Positions 8,112-17,053 are shown, numbered from the stretch's first letter. The stretch: DNA of 64,000 bases from Corynebacterium ammoniagenes DSM 20306 (GCF_001941425.1 NZ_CP009244.1:2666001-2730000), one strand, 5' to 3'. Made by a program: numbers and translations. The notes: a model not told the origin generated them from the letters alone.

Positions 8112-9635
8112 ATGAGTGTTTCACAAAGTCTGCTGAATATCGGGGGCAATGTGACTAATGCCCTGGGGTCACTAGTTCAACGCCGCAGTGTGGATGCGGA
8201 AGAGATCGTCCCCGTGGGGTGGTATCGCCATCAGCAGGGCATCGATAAGCTCAAAGCTAGCTTTGACGCCGTACCCCGTGGCCAGCGTGTGCGTTTGGCG
8301 AAAAAGACCTCGAATCTCTTTCGTGGCCGCGAGGGCAACTCGGCTGGTTTAGATGTCAGCGGCCTAGCTGGGGTTATTGAAATTGACCCAGTGGAGCGCA
8401 CCGCCGAGGTCCAAGGCATGTGCACCTATGAGGACCTGGTGGATGCGACCTTGCCGTATAAGCTGGCGCCTTTTGTTATCCCGCAGCTCAAGACCATTAC
8501 TTTGGGTGGCGCGGTGACGGGAATGGGCGTGGAATCGACCTCCTTTCGCAATGGGTTGCCGCATGAATCCGTTCTTGAAATGGATATTTTAACCGGCACG
8601 GGTGAGATTATTACCTGCTCGCGCACTCAGAATGTGGACCTATTTCGCTCGTTTCCCAACTCTTATGGCTCGTTGGGTTATGCCGTGCGTTTGAAAATTG
8701 AGCTGGAAGAAGTCGCGGATTTTATTGAGCTCAACCACGTGCGCTTTCATGACTTGGAAAGCTACCAAGACGCGGTGGCACGCTACGTTAATGAGCAGAC
8801 TTTTGAGGGCAAGGACTTACACGGCATCGACGGGGTGTCTTTTTCGGCCGATGAGTCCTACCTGGTTTTAGCCGTAGCGACCGATGAGCCGGGCCCGGTC
8901 TCTGATTACACCCGGGATGAGATTTACTACCGCTCGCTGCACCACCCGGAAGGTATCAAGCGCGACCGGTTGACCATCCGCGATTATATCTGGCGCTGGG
9001 ATACCGACTGGTTCTGGTGCTCGCGGGCTTTTGGCGCGCAGGAACCGGCGGTGCGCAAGCTGTGGCCGCGGGAGCTGCGACGCAGCTCGTTTTATTGGAA
9101 GTTAATTGGCATCGATCGCAAATACGATGTCGAGCACAACCTGATTAATAAGCGCAAGGGCGAGCCGCATCGGGAGCGCGTGGTGCAAGACGTCGAAGTC
9201 ACCGTCGACCACATTGCAGAATGGTTGGACTGGTTTTTCAACGCCTGCGATATCCAGCCGGTGTGGCTGTGCCCGATCAAGCTAAATTCCAAGTCGACGG
9301 AGCTTATCGGCACCGGTGAGAAGACCAAGGATGCCACGGTGCCGTGGCCGCTGTATCCGCTGGATCCGGAAACCACCTGGATTAACTTTGGTTTCTGGTC
9401 GGCGGTGCCCGGTGACCATGTCTCTGCGGATGCTGAGCCCGGCGCGTTTAACCGGGTGATTGAACAGCGTGTCTCGGAGATGGGCGGGCATAAGTCGCTG
9501 TACTCCGAGGCGTTTTATAGCCGCGAAGAGTTTGAACAGCTCTATGGCGGCAAGCTGCCCGAGGCACTCAAGCAGGTCTATGACCCGGATAAGCGCTTTC
9601 CGGGGCTGTACGAAAAGACCGTCACTGGGGCATAG
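8112..9635 (+). CDS. tmsA: FAD-binding oxidoreductase, TmsA/BfaA-like 10-methylene fatty acyl reductase
   Basis: A 507-aa FAD-linked oxidase related to DHCR24-type enzymes. An N-terminal FAD-binding (PCMH-like) domain spans about residues 40-210 (KKTSNLFRGR, LDVSGLAGVIEIDP, TLGGAVTGMGVESTSFRNGLPHESVLEMDILTGTGE), followed by a substrate domain. It lies upstream of a CFA-synthase-like methyltransferase. This pairing is known as tmsA-tmsB (bfaA-bfaB) in 10-methylstearate synthesis: the methyltransferase forms a 10-methylene acyl chain and this enzyme reduces it. I prefer the ATG at 8112; AAGAGG lies 15 nt upstream, which is far. A longer TTG start at 8070 would run close to the palindrome at 8053-8068. 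Confidence 0.8.
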   Translation: MSVSQSLLNIGGNVTNALGSLVQRRSVDAEEIVPVGWYRHQQGIDKLKASFDAVPRGQRVRLAKKTSNLFRGREGNSAGLDVSGLAGVIEIDPVERTAEVQGMCTYEDLVDATLPYKLAPFVIPQLKTITLGGAVTGMGVESTSFRNGLPHESVLEMDILTGTGEIITCSRTQNVDLFRSFPNSYGSLGYAVRLKIELEEVADFIELNHVRFHDLESYQDAVARYVNEQTFEGKDLHGIDGVSFSADESYLVLAVATDEPGPVSDYTRDEIYYRSLHHPEGIKRDRLTIRDYIWRWDTDWFWCSRAFGAQEPAVRKLWPRELRRSSFYWKLIGIDRKYDVEHNLINKRKGEPHRERVVQDVEVTVDHIAEWLDWFFNACDIQPVWLCPIKLNSKSTELIGTGEKTKDATVPWPLYPLDPETTWINFGFWSAVPGDHVSADAEPGAFNRVIEQRVSEMGGHKSLYSEAFYSREEFEQLYGGKLPEALKQVYDPDKRFPGLYEKTVTGA

Positions 9636-9660
9636 CCCGATGGGCTAAACGCCCATCGGG
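9636..9660 (+). terminator. 10-bp perfect hairpin between tmsA and tmsB
   Basis: CCCGATGGGC (9636-9645) pairs perfectly with GCCCATCGGG (9651-9660) around a TAAAC loop, starting right after the tmsA stop. There is no T-tract, so it may be a partial terminator or an RNA stability/processing element rather than a full stop. The A+T-rich stretch after it (9680-9715) could hold a separate tmsB promoter. Confidence 0.6.
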
Positions 9661-9732
9661 GACGAAAACCCCCTGCACAATTTCATAGTCATATATCAAT
9701 AACCATAATTAGATGAAGGAATGGATTTAGCG

Positions 9733-11040
9733 ATGAGTACCGCGTTTCAACCGATGACTGTCGGCGAGATCATCGATGCAATGATCAAGACCCCAAACCC
9801 TTTTTACTGGAAGGCTTTTGACGGCTCGACTGCTGGATCCCCCGAGGCGAAGTACACCGTAAACATTAACTCCCCCGAAGGCTTGTCCTATATCGTCACC
9901 AACCCCGGCGATGTCGGCCTCGCGCGTGCTTTTGTCACCGAAGGCCTCACCGTCGAAGGAGAGCACCTCGCGCACCCCTATGGCATCTTCGACTCCCTGC
10001 GCGATCTCTACGCCCAGTTCCAAAAGCCGGATTTTTCCACCATGGCAAAAATCTTGCGCTCTTTGGGCTCCATGGGTGCTATCCAAGTTCAGCCGGTGCC
10101 CGAGGTAGAGCGTTCCTCGTGGATTGAGCGCAAGTTGCGCAGTGGGCTATCGCGTCACACGAAAGAACGCGACGCCGAGGTCATCTCCGACCACTACGAC
10201 GTGGGCAATGACTTCTATGAGTTGTTCTTGGGTGAGGCCATGACCTATACCTGTGCCTACTACCCAGAAGAAGATGCCAGCTTGGATGAGGCGCAGGAAA
10301 ATAAGTACCGCCTGGTCTTTGACAAGCTCAATCTCAAACCTGGCGATACTCACTTGGACGTCGGCTGTGGCTGGGGCGGCATGGTCCGTTATGCCGCACG
10401 CCAGGGCGTGAAGTCGTTGGGCGTGACGCTATCGCGCGAACAAGCAGACTGGGCGCAGGCCAAGATTGAAGAAGAAGGCTTGGGCGATCTCGCAGAAGTG
10501 CGCTTTTTGGACTACCGCGATGTGACCGAAACCGGTTTTGACGGCATCTCGGCGATTGGTTTGCTCGAGCACATCGGCGTGGATAACTACAAGGACTTCT
10601 TTAACTTTATGCATGACAAGCTGCACGAAGGCGGCGTCATGCTCAATCACTGCATTACCTACCCGGACAATCACAAGACCGCCAAGGGTACGTTTATTGA
10701 CCGGTATATCTTCCCCGATGGTGAGCTCACGGGCTCGGGCACAATTACCAAGTCCATGCAGGATATTGGCTTTGAGGTCGTACACACCGAATCGCTGCGC
10801 TTTGATTACATGCGCACCTTGCGCGATTGGTGCGAGAACTTGAAGGGCAATTGGGACCGCGCCGTGCAATTAGTCGGGCTTCCCACCGCTAAGTTGTGGG
10901 GCATGTACATGGCAGGATCTGAGTGGGGCTTTGAGCACAATGTGGTCAACCTCTACCAGTTCGTCGGCATCAAGCTTGATGATGAAGGTGGCCGCGCAGG
11001 CCTTCCCGAGCGCCGCTGGTGGAACGACTCCGTCTTCTAA
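9733..11040 (+). CDS. tmsB: SAM-dependent methyltransferase, TmsB/BfaB-like (CFA-synthase family)
   Basis: A 435-aa member of the cyclopropane-fatty-acid synthase family. The SAM site LDVGCGWGGMVRYAARQGVKSLGVTLSREQ lies near residues 200-230; TYTCAYYPEEDASLDEAQENKYRLVFDKLNL precedes it and AIGLLEHIGVDNYKDFF follows. Paired with the FAD enzyme upstream, it most likely methylates the double bond of membrane oleoyl chains to a 10-methylene form en route to tuberculostearate. I chose ATG 9733: GAAGGA ends at 9720, leaving 12 nt, whereas it directly abuts the ATG at 9721. True cyclopropane synthesis is the main alternative; the FAD partner argues against it. Confidence 0.82.
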   Translation: MSTAFQPMTVGEIIDAMIKTPNPFYWKAFDGSTAGSPEAKYTVNINSPEGLSYIVTNPGDVGLARAFVTEGLTVEGEHLAHPYGIFDSLRDLYAQFQKPDFSTMAKILRSLGSMGAIQVQPVPEVERSSWIERKLRSGLSRHTKERDAEVISDHYDVGNDFYELFLGEAMTYTCAYYPEEDASLDEAQENKYRLVFDKLNLKPGDTHLDVGCGWGGMVRYAARQGVKSLGVTLSREQADWAQAKIEEEGLGDLAEVRFLDYRDVTETGFDGISAIGLLEHIGVDNYKDFFNFMHDKLHEGGVMLNHCITYPDNHKTAKGTFIDRYIFPDGELTGSGTITKSMQDIGFEVVHTESLRFDYMRTLRDWCENLKGNWDRAVQLVGLPTAKLWGMYMAGSEWGFEHNVVNLYQFVGIKLDDEGGRAGLPERRWWNDSVF

Positions 11041-11050
11041 AGGCGTTTAC

Positions 11051-11605
11051 TTACAGGTGATAGCGCAGCCCCAGCACCGTCATGCCGGCCAGCAGCAGAC
11101 TCAACAATACTGCGGTAAGCCGCATGAGTCCGGGGTGCTCGCGGCGCGGAATCACAACCAGTAATCCGGCGCCTAAGACGCCGCCGATGGTGTTGAAGAA
11201 AAGGTCATCGATATCGGTATAACCCAGTGCGAAGGCGTACTGGGTTATTTCGATCCCCACCGAGGCAGCACAGCTTGCCCCCACGGCAAGCAAAAAGCTT
11301 TTGGTGCGCGCATAAAGCCCTGCGGCCAAGGGCACAAAGAGGGCAATATTGCCCAAGGAGTTAGTCCAGGGGGCGTACCAATAGTTGGGGCGGTCGAAGC
11401 CATCGAAAAGCTTGGTATCGATGCTGCGGACGGCGTGCGCTGGCCCATCGACGAGCCCGGGGATGTCAACAAAAGGCTTGCCGAGCGTCACTAATGCGAT
11501 CACCACAATAGATAGGGTAATTACAAGCGGTGCTGACACAGCGCGTGACGAAGGAGCAGCCGGTGACGGACGGGTCGAAGACGGTCGGGTCGAAGTTGAG
11601 ATCAT
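11051..11605 (-). CDS. VanZ-like family membrane protein
   Basis: A 184-aa protein with about four or five membrane helices. It has the VanZ-family pattern: NSLGNIALFVPLAAGLYA, SVGIEITQYAFALGYTDIDDLFFNTIGGVLGAG. VanZ of enterococci confers low-level teicoplanin resistance, but chromosomal homologues in actinobacteria have no established role. The N-terminal ~20 residues are Ser/Thr/Pro-rich. It converges with tmsB (10-bp gap) and diverges from the flavoprotein gene. The start may be the ATG at 11605 or the GTG at 11614; neither has a clear ribosome site. Confidence 0.75.
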   Translation of the reverse strand: MISTSTRPSSTRPSPAAPSSRAVSAPLVITLSIVVIALVTLGKPFVDIPGLVDGPAHAVRSIDTKLFDGFDRPNYWYAPWTNSLGNIALFVPLAAGLYARTKSFLLAVGASCAASVGIEITQYAFALGYTDIDDLFFNTIGGVLGAGLLVVIPRREHPGLMRLTAVLLSLLLAGMTVLGLRYHL

Positions 11606-11693
11606 GATCCACACAACTTAGCAGGCTGAGATTAAAGGCGGCTGGCAAGTTTGACGCGAATTGACCATAGCATGGAAAAGGACTGGGGAGAGT

Positions 11694-12674
11694 ATGAAAA
11701 TCTGGGACGCCATCGTGGTGGGCGCGGGGCAATCGGGGCTGGCCACGGCCTATTATTTGCAGAAATTCGGCGTGGAGTTTGTGATGTTAGACGCACATGA
11801 CTCCGCCGGTGGCATGTGGCCAGATACCTGGCCGTCCTTGACGTTATTTAGCCCAGCGGATGCCTCGAATCTGCCTGGTAAACCCATGCCGTCCTATCCG
11901 GGCTTTCCGCCGGCCTCGCACGTGGTGGAGTATTTAGAAGACTATGAAGCCCGCTATGATTTTCCGATTATCCGGCCGGTGCGGGTCGAAGATGTCTCCG
12001 TGGATGACGGAGTGTTTCGCGTGCACGCGGGTGACAAGGAGTGGCATGCGCGCGCGGTGGTGGCGGCCACGGGCACGTGGGATGCACCGTTTGTGCCCTT
12101 TTACCCAGGGGAGTTTGCTGGCACGCAGTGGCATGCGCGCAATTATCCGGGGCCAGACGAGTTTGCTGGTTCCACAGTCGCGGTGGTCGGCGGTTCGGAT
12201 TCCGGCGCGCAGATTGCCGCAGACTTGCTCAACGCTGGTGTTGCCACGCGGTGGTTTAGCCGGGAAGAGCCGCACTGGTTGCCCGATGATGTCGATGGTC
12301 GCGTGTTATTTCAACGCGCGCGGCAGCAGATCCTAGGAACTAGGGAGCCGGACGGAGAATCCGAGCGAAAGATTCAGGGCGATATCGTGGTCGTTCCGCC
12401 GGTGCGCAAGGCGCGCGATGAGGGCAAGCTGTATGCGCAGCCGATGTTTTCTTCGCTCGATGAGCTCGACGTCGATCACCTGATTTGGGCGACGGGGTTT
12501 CGGCCGGTGCTCAAGCCGTTTCGAAATCTGCTCGATAAAAATAGCCAACCAAAGGTAGAGGGACTCTACTTGGTTGGCTATGGCAACTGGACCGGGCCTG
12601 CCTCAGCAACGTTGGCAGGCGTCGGGCCTTTTGCTAAGAAGACGGCGCGCAAGGTTGCGCGGGGGCATCGATAA
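11694..12674 (+). CDS. CzcO-like flavin-containing monooxygenase / NAD(P)-binding oxidoreductase
   Basis: A 326-aa flavoprotein. The FAD-binding Rossmann motif GAGQSGLATAYYL is at residues 9-21, a second dinucleotide motif GGSDSGAQIAADL is near residues 165-177, and LIWATGFRP lies near the C-terminus, as in FMO-like enzymes. The family is often annotated as CzcD-associated flavoprotein CzcO. GGGGAG lies 4 nt before the ATG at 11694; the frame upstream to 11661 lacks support. The substrate cannot be read from sequence. It stands alone on the + strand, ending 7 bp from the convergent transporter gene. Confidence 0.72.
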   Translation: MKIWDAIVVGAGQSGLATAYYLQKFGVEFVMLDAHDSAGGMWPDTWPSLTLFSPADASNLPGKPMPSYPGFPPASHVVEYLEDYEARYDFPIIRPVRVEDVSVDDGVFRVHAGDKEWHARAVVAATGTWDAPFVPFYPGEFAGTQWHARNYPGPDEFAGSTVAVVGGSDSGAQIAADLLNAGVATRWFSREEPHWLPDDVDGRVLFQRARQQILGTREPDGESERKIQGDIVVVPPVRKARDEGKLYAQPMFSSLDELDVDHLIWATGFRPVLKPFRNLLDKNSQPKVEGLYLVGYGNWTGPASATLAGVGPFAKKTARKVARGHR

Positions 12675-12681
12675 GCAAAGG

Positions 12682-14013
12682 CTAAACGTGGAGGTCTTTG
12701 TCCTGGATGCCCTTGGGCACAAGGAGTACGCCGATCAGCGAGATAATAGTGATGACCACGCAGTAGGCGGCAATGGCCATCGAGGTGTTGTAGGTGGTGT
12801 AGAGAATTTCTGCGAGCATCGGAGCGAAAGCGCCGCCGATAATCGAGCCGATGGCGTAACCGATGGATACTCCGGACAGGCGCACCTTAACGGGAAACAT
12901 CTCAGCAAAAAGTGCGCACATCGGGCCGTAGGTAGGGCCGAGTAAGAAGCCGACGACGATAACGGCGAGGTAGAACATCGCAACATTGCCGGTGTCAACG
13001 AGCAACCACATGGGCACGGACCAGATGGCGAGGAAGATATAGCCGATGAGGAAGGTGCGCTTGCGGCCGACGCGGTCGGAGAGTTTGCCGAAGTACAAGG
13101 TGGAGACCAGCCAGGCGGCGGCGCCGGCGAGCGCTACGGCGAGGGCATCGGTGCGTTCATAGCCGATGTACTTGGTGCCGTAGGAGATGAAATACGCGAT
13201 AACGAAGTAGCCGATGGCGTTATTGGCGGCGAAGATCAGGGCGCACTTGAGCACGGTGGCCCAGTGGTTTTTAAATAGCACGGCCAAAGGTGCGGAGGAA
13301 TCCTTCTTGAGCTCTTGCATCTCTTCGAAGGCGGGAGATTCCTCCACGGTGCGGCGGATGAAGTAGCCGACGATGATCAGCACGACCGAGGAGAGGAAGG
13401 GGATGCGCCAGCCCCAGGCGAGGAACTCCTCTGTGGTTAAGATGCTGGATAAAATCAGCATGAAGATGGTGGCTAGCGCCATGCCCGTGGGCACACCGAT
13501 TTGTGGGAAGGCGCCGAAGAATCCGCGGCGACCGTGTGGGGCGTGCTCCACGGTCAGCAGTGCGGCACCGCCCCATTCGCCGCCAGCGGACATGCCTTGC
13601 AGGATGCGCAGCAGCACCAACAAGATGGGGGCGGCGATGCCGATGGCGTGATAGGTCGGCAAAAGCCCCATCAACATGGTGGCTGCACCCATGCCCAGCA
13701 AGGTGATAACAAGTACGGGTTTGCGGCCCATGCGGTCACCGAGGTGACCGGCTAAGACTGCGCCGAGCGGGCGGAAGAGGAAAGAAATACCCAGCGACGC
13801 CCACGAGATGATCTGGGCCAGCGAGGGGTTCGCATTGCTGACGGGGTCAAAGAACTGTGCAGCAAAAATGAGTCCTGCTGCTTGGGCGTAGATGAAAAAG
13901 TCGAACCATTCAATGGTGGTTCCAACCATGGAACCGGCAAGCACGCGTTTGTGTTCAGCGGTCATGCCTGCGGTTGGTGGTTGTGGTGGGTTATAAGTTG
14001 TAGAAGCAGTCAT
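12682..14013 (-). CDS. MHS-family MFS transporter, probable phenylacetate uptake
   Basis: A 443-aa, 12-helix major facilitator of the metabolite:H+ symporter group. Typical features are TIEWFDFFIYAQAAGLIF in helix 1, the loop 2-3 motif GHLGDRMGRKPVL, and the GMSAGGEWGGAALLTVEHAP stretch. It lies 94 bp downstream of paaK on the same strand, so it is probably in the same operon; import of phenylacetate or a related aromatic acid is inferred from that position. GGAGG lies about 10 nt before the ATG. Specificity within this family cannot be read from sequence. Confidence 0.72.
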   Translation of the reverse strand: MTASTTYNPPQPPTAGMTAEHKRVLAGSMVGTTIEWFDFFIYAQAAGLIFAAQFFDPVSNANPSLAQIISWASLGISFLFRPLGAVLAGHLGDRMGRKPVLVITLLGMGAATMLMGLLPTYHAIGIAAPILLVLLRILQGMSAGGEWGGAALLTVEHAPHGRRGFFGAFPQIGVPTGMALATIFMLILSSILTTEEFLAWGWRIPFLSSVVLIIVGYFIRRTVEESPAFEEMQELKKDSSAPLAVLFKNHWATVLKCALIFAANNAIGYFVIAYFISYGTKYIGYERTDALAVALAGAAAWLVSTLYFGKLSDRVGRKRTFLIGYIFLAIWSVPMWLLVDTGNVAMFYLAVIVVGFLLGPTYGPMCALFAEMFPVKVRLSGVSIGYAIGSIIGGAFAPMLAEILYTTYNTSMAIAAYCVVITIISLIGVLLVPKGIQDKDLHV

Positions 14014-14107
14014 GTCCTACAAACCTCCGGAATTTCGGCGACAGAGTGTCGGTGGGTCAGTGTCGTCGTCATCAAACGCCTAAGCGCCCGGGGACGTCGT
14101 GGGGGAA

Positions 14108-15427
14108 TTAGTGGTTTTCTTTCGGGCGGTTATCAACAAGGCGCTTGGCCTTGCCGTCGCCGCTGGCAACTTGGTCTTGCACAACAACTTCGACGGAGAT
14201 GCCGATGCGTTGCTTGATCTGCTTGCCGAGCCATTCGGTGGAATCTTCCACGTCATTTTCCGTGGATTCCGGATCGCGCTCGACCAACAAGGTCAGGTGA
14301 TCGAGGCGGCCCTTCTTCGACAGCACGCACTGGTAGCGAGGACGCAGGCGGTGGTCTTCGGTGATGATTTCTTCGAATTGGGAGGGGAAGCAGTTCACAC
14401 CGCGCAAGATGATCATGTCGTCATTGCGTGCGGTAATGCGGTCGAGGCGGCGCATCGAGCGAGCCGAGCCCGGCAAGATGCGGGTCAGGTCGTGGGTGCG
14501 GTAGCGAATAATTGGCAGCGCTTCCTTGGTCAAGGTAGTAATGACCAATTCGCCGTATTCGCCATCAGGGAGTGGTTCCAGGGTCTCTGGGTGCACGATT
14601 TCGGGGTAGAAGTGATCCTCCCACACCGTTAAGCCATCTTTGGTTTCGATGCATTCTTGCGCCACACCTGGGCCCATGACCTCAGACAGGCCATAGATGT
14701 CGGTGGCATCGATGCCAAAGCCTTCTTCCAGCTCGTGGCGCATGCCTTCGGTCCAGGGTTCAGCACCGAAGACGCCAACGCGCAAGGAAGTCTCGCGCGG
14801 ATCCATGCCTTCTTTCTTCATGCGATCTAACAAGGTGAGCATGTAGGACGGGGTGCCCAAGATGGCATCGGGCTGGAAGTCGTGCATGAGCTGGATTTGA
14901 CGCTCGGTTTGGCCACCGGAGGTCGGAATGGCGGTGGCACCTAGTGCCTCAACGCCGTAGTGCGCGCCCAGGCCACCGGTAAACAGGCCGTAGCCGAAGG
15001 TCACCTGGACTTTATCGGAAGGGCGCAGGCCACCGGCGCGGAAGGAGCGGGCCACCAATTCCGACCAGACCTTAATATCGTTGTGGGTGTAGCCCACCAC
15101 GGTGGGGCGGCCGGTGGTGCCCGAAGAAGCGTGGATACGCGCAATTTGGTGCTGTCCTACCGCAAACATTCCGAAAGGGTATTCGGCGCGCAGAGTGGAC
15201 TTGTCAGTAAATGGGAACTTCGCCATATCGGAAAGTTCCTTGAAGTCATCTGGGTGCACGCCAACCTCGTCGAACTTACGGCGGTAGTGAGGCACGTTGT
15301 AGTACGCGTGGCGCAGCTCGTTTTTCGCGCGCTGGGTTTGCAGCGCGATGATTTCATCGCGTGATGCGTACTCAATGCCCATCTGGGGGCCGTTATTATC
15401 GGAGAAGATATCAATTGTGGCGGTCAA
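14108..15427 (-). CDS. paaK: phenylacetate-CoA ligase PaaK
   Basis: A 439-aa AMP-forming ligase converting phenylacetate, CoA and ATP to phenylacetyl-CoA, the entry step of the aerobic PAA pathway. The adenylation motif is ASSGTTGRPTVVGYT (about residues 100-114), followed by YGLSEVMGPG and TRNDDMIILRGVNCFPSQFEE. The length is normal for PaaK. The start is a TTG: GAAAGG lies 7 nt upstream and there is no ATG until residue 16. A candidate PaaR operator lies about 190 bp upstream at 15615-15632. It leads the transporter gene in a probable two-gene operon. Confidence 0.92.
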   Translation of the reverse strand: MTATIDIFSDNNGPQMGIEYASRDEIIALQTQRAKNELRHAYYNVPHYRRKFDEVGVHPDDFKELSDMAKFPFTDKSTLRAEYPFGMFAVGQHQIARIHASSGTTGRPTVVGYTHNDIKVWSELVARSFRAGGLRPSDKVQVTFGYGLFTGGLGAHYGVEALGATAIPTSGGQTERQIQLMHDFQPDAILGTPSYMLTLLDRMKKEGMDPRETSLRVGVFGAEPWTEGMRHELEEGFGIDATDIYGLSEVMGPGVAQECIETKDGLTVWEDHFYPEIVHPETLEPLPDGEYGELVITTLTKEALPIIRYRTHDLTRILPGSARSMRRLDRITARNDDMIILRGVNCFPSQFEEIITEDHRLRPRYQCVLSKKGRLDHLTLLVERDPESTENDVEDSTEWLGKQIKQRIGISVEVVVQDQVASGDGKAKRLVDNRPKENH

Positions 15428-15614
15428 GTTAATGCCTTTCTAACCGGGAAGTCTGGGGGTCCACACCCTTGAACCAGATATTCCCACTGGCTGTGCAGAG
15501 ATCTAGAATGTCATCTGAAATTTTTGCCACAGCGCGATCTTGGGATTCAAGATGTCGCAGACTCTGACCAGATGTCCGCGCGCAGCGCCCTGGGTGGCTG
15601 AAATTCACTTACTG

Positions 15615-15632
15615 ACTTACCAATCGGTCAGG
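15615..15632 (-). promoter_or_regulatory. candidate PaaR operator upstream of paaK
   Basis: On the minus strand this reads CCTGACCGATTGGTAAGT, matching the 18-bp sites before paaA (17161-17178) and paaZ (25310-25327) in the core CTGACC and the terminal AGT. It overlaps a TTACCTGACC stretch resembling the TATACTGACC of the other two promoters. It is the least symmetric of the three. Confidence 0.55.
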
Positions 15633-15660
15633 TAAATCATGAATGAAGCGTACTAAGAGT

Positions 15661-15680
15661 TTGTGTTAGGTGCAACACAA
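15661..15680. repeat. inverted repeat in the paaK-paaR gap
   Basis: TTGTGTT (15661-15667) and AACACAA (15674-15680) are perfect 7-bp arms around a 6-nt centre. It lies in the 358-bp stretch 15428-15785, which otherwise shows only the PaaR-like site and no gene. It could be an operator or part of the paaR 3' end; it has no T-tract. Confidence 0.4.
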
Positions 15681-15785
15681 TTCAAAATCTTTTTTAGCCA
15701 CATCGCATTTTCGCGCGGAAAACCCCAGCGCTTGATAGCAAACGCGCACCCCGGTACCCCCCGATACCCTTACCCTCGTTCGGGA

Positions 15786-16406
15786 CTAGCTGTGCGCAGC
15801 GCCGCCGAAAAGCAGTACCTCAGCATGGCGCGCAATCTCCCCCGGCGAGAGTCGCCCGCCGGGTTCATACCACTCGACTACGGAGTTGACGGTGCCGAAC
15901 ATCAAGCGTGTAAGCACGCCGGTATCTAAATCAGAGCGTACTTCTCCGGCGACCTGGGCGGCATCGATAAGCGGAATGACACGACGGGTTAATTCCCGAC
16001 GCCGTTGCAAGGCATGTTTTTCCACCTCGGAATTTCCGCGCAGGCGCAGCAGCAAGGTGACAGATTCCTGGTCAGCGCACAGCACTTCGATGGAACCGCG
16101 AATCAGCGCGCGAACCTTCTCCCCCGCCGACATATCGCTCTCCGCCGCTTCTTGAAGCACGGCATCAAGGGCGTCTTGGGCACGGGTGACCGCAAGTTCT
16201 AAAATCCCCTCTTTCGAGGAGATGTGGTGATACAACGCAGACTTAGAAATACCCAGCACGCTGGCGACATGGCCCATGCTGGTGGCTTCGTAGCCGCGTT
16301 GGTTAAATTCGCGCACGGCCGCGTCAATGACGTCGTCGCGGGAATATCCCGGGCGTCCGCGGTGGGTGGAAGTTTGGATATTTACAGGTGGGTTCACACG
16401 CCCCAT
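15786..16406 (-). CDS. paaR: TetR-family regulator, probable PaaR
   Basis: A 206-aa TetR repressor. The N-terminal HTH (about residues 20-65) reads YSRDDVIDAAVREFNQRGYEATSMGHVASVLGISKSALYHHISSKEGIL; the helical C-terminal ligand domain is followed by VVEWYEPGGRLSPGEIARHAEVLLFGG, a pattern shared with KstR2/PaaR-type regulators. It sits between paaK and the paaI-paaABCDE operon. TetR-type PaaR proteins are known to release DNA on binding phenylacetyl-CoA (Thermus). Three 18-bp sites near the paa promoters are its likely targets (inference). Confidence 0.8.
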   Translation of the reverse strand: MGRVNPPVNIQTSTHRGRPGYSRDDVIDAAVREFNQRGYEATSMGHVASVLGISKSALYHHISSKEGILELAVTRAQDALDAVLQEAAESDMSAGEKVRALIRGSIEVLCADQESVTLLLRLRGNSEVEKHALQRRRELTRRVIPLIDAAQVAGEVRSDLDTGVLTRLMFGTVNSVVEWYEPGGRLSPGEIARHAEVLLFGGAAHS

Positions 16407-16609
16407 TCAAGCAAAGAAAATCACATTTCCATAGCGCCGCAAACGCAACGACCTGCATTACTGCTGGATACAGCATTAACAAGACCGACCGGACAGTCAC
16501 TAATAAGACCCCATTTCGCCGTTTAGGCATGTAGACTTTGCCCCACCACACCCGATGAACCGCTCGTTTCTCGCATGGCCTGGCAGATTACCGCTGCAAG
16601 GAGTAGCTC

Positions 16610-17053
16610 ATGCGCAATATTTTGGCACCTGGTGTCGCCGAAGAAGAACAATTCGCCCACGTGCGCGAGATGTTCGCCGATGATTTGGCCACCGCCCGAC
16701 TGGGCATTTCCATCACCCACCTCTCACTTGGCCGCTGCGACGGCACGTTTACCATCACCCCGGAAATGTGCAATGGACACTTAACCGCGCAGGGCGGGTT
16801 TTTATTTACCTTTGCCGATTCGCTGTTCGCCGGCGCGTGCAATTCCCCCGGTGAAGTCGCTGTGGCCGTGCACAATTCCATCCACTACATGGCGCCCGCC
16901 TTTAGCGGCGATGAAATCCACGGCACCGCAGAAATCAAACAGCACTGGGGTCGCAATGGCATCGTCGATGTCCTGCTGAGCAAAAACGGCGCGCCCATTG
17001 CCGAATTCCGCGGGACCTTCCGCCAACTCCCTGGCAAGCCACAAGCCCGATAA
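16610..17053 (+). CDS. paaI: hydroxyphenylacetyl-CoA thioesterase PaaI
   Basis: A 147-aa hotdog-fold thioesterase. The motif CNGHLTAQGGFLFTFADSLFAGACNS (about residues 56-81) matches PaaI of E. coli, with the catalytic acid in the ADS stretch. PaaI is thought to hydrolyse dead-end ring-hydroxylated phenylacetyl-CoAs and free trapped CoA. AAGGAG lies 7 nt before the ATG. It precedes paaA by about 180 bp, and paaA has its own promoter. The 203-bp gap to paaR (16407-16609) contains a TAGACT box at 16531-16536 and a weak PaaR-like sequence near 16483-16500. Confidence 0.85.
   Translation: MRNILAPGVAEEEQFAHVREMFADDLATARLGISITHLSLGRCDGTFTITPEMCNGHLTAQGGFLFTFADSLFAGACNSPGEVAVAVHNSIHYMAPAFSGDEIHGTAEIKQHWGRNGIVDVLLSKNGAPIAEFRGTFRQLPGKPQAR

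Noticed and set aside
12574..12945. 123-aa frame across the czcO-like and MFS 3' ends
   Set aside because: Overlaps two convergent well-supported genes and has low-complexity, non-protein-like composition.
16483..16500. Sequence GACCGACCGGACAGTCAC as a fourth PaaR site
   Set aside because: The half-sites are 4 bp closer than in the other sites; kept only as a weak possibility for paaR autoregulation.
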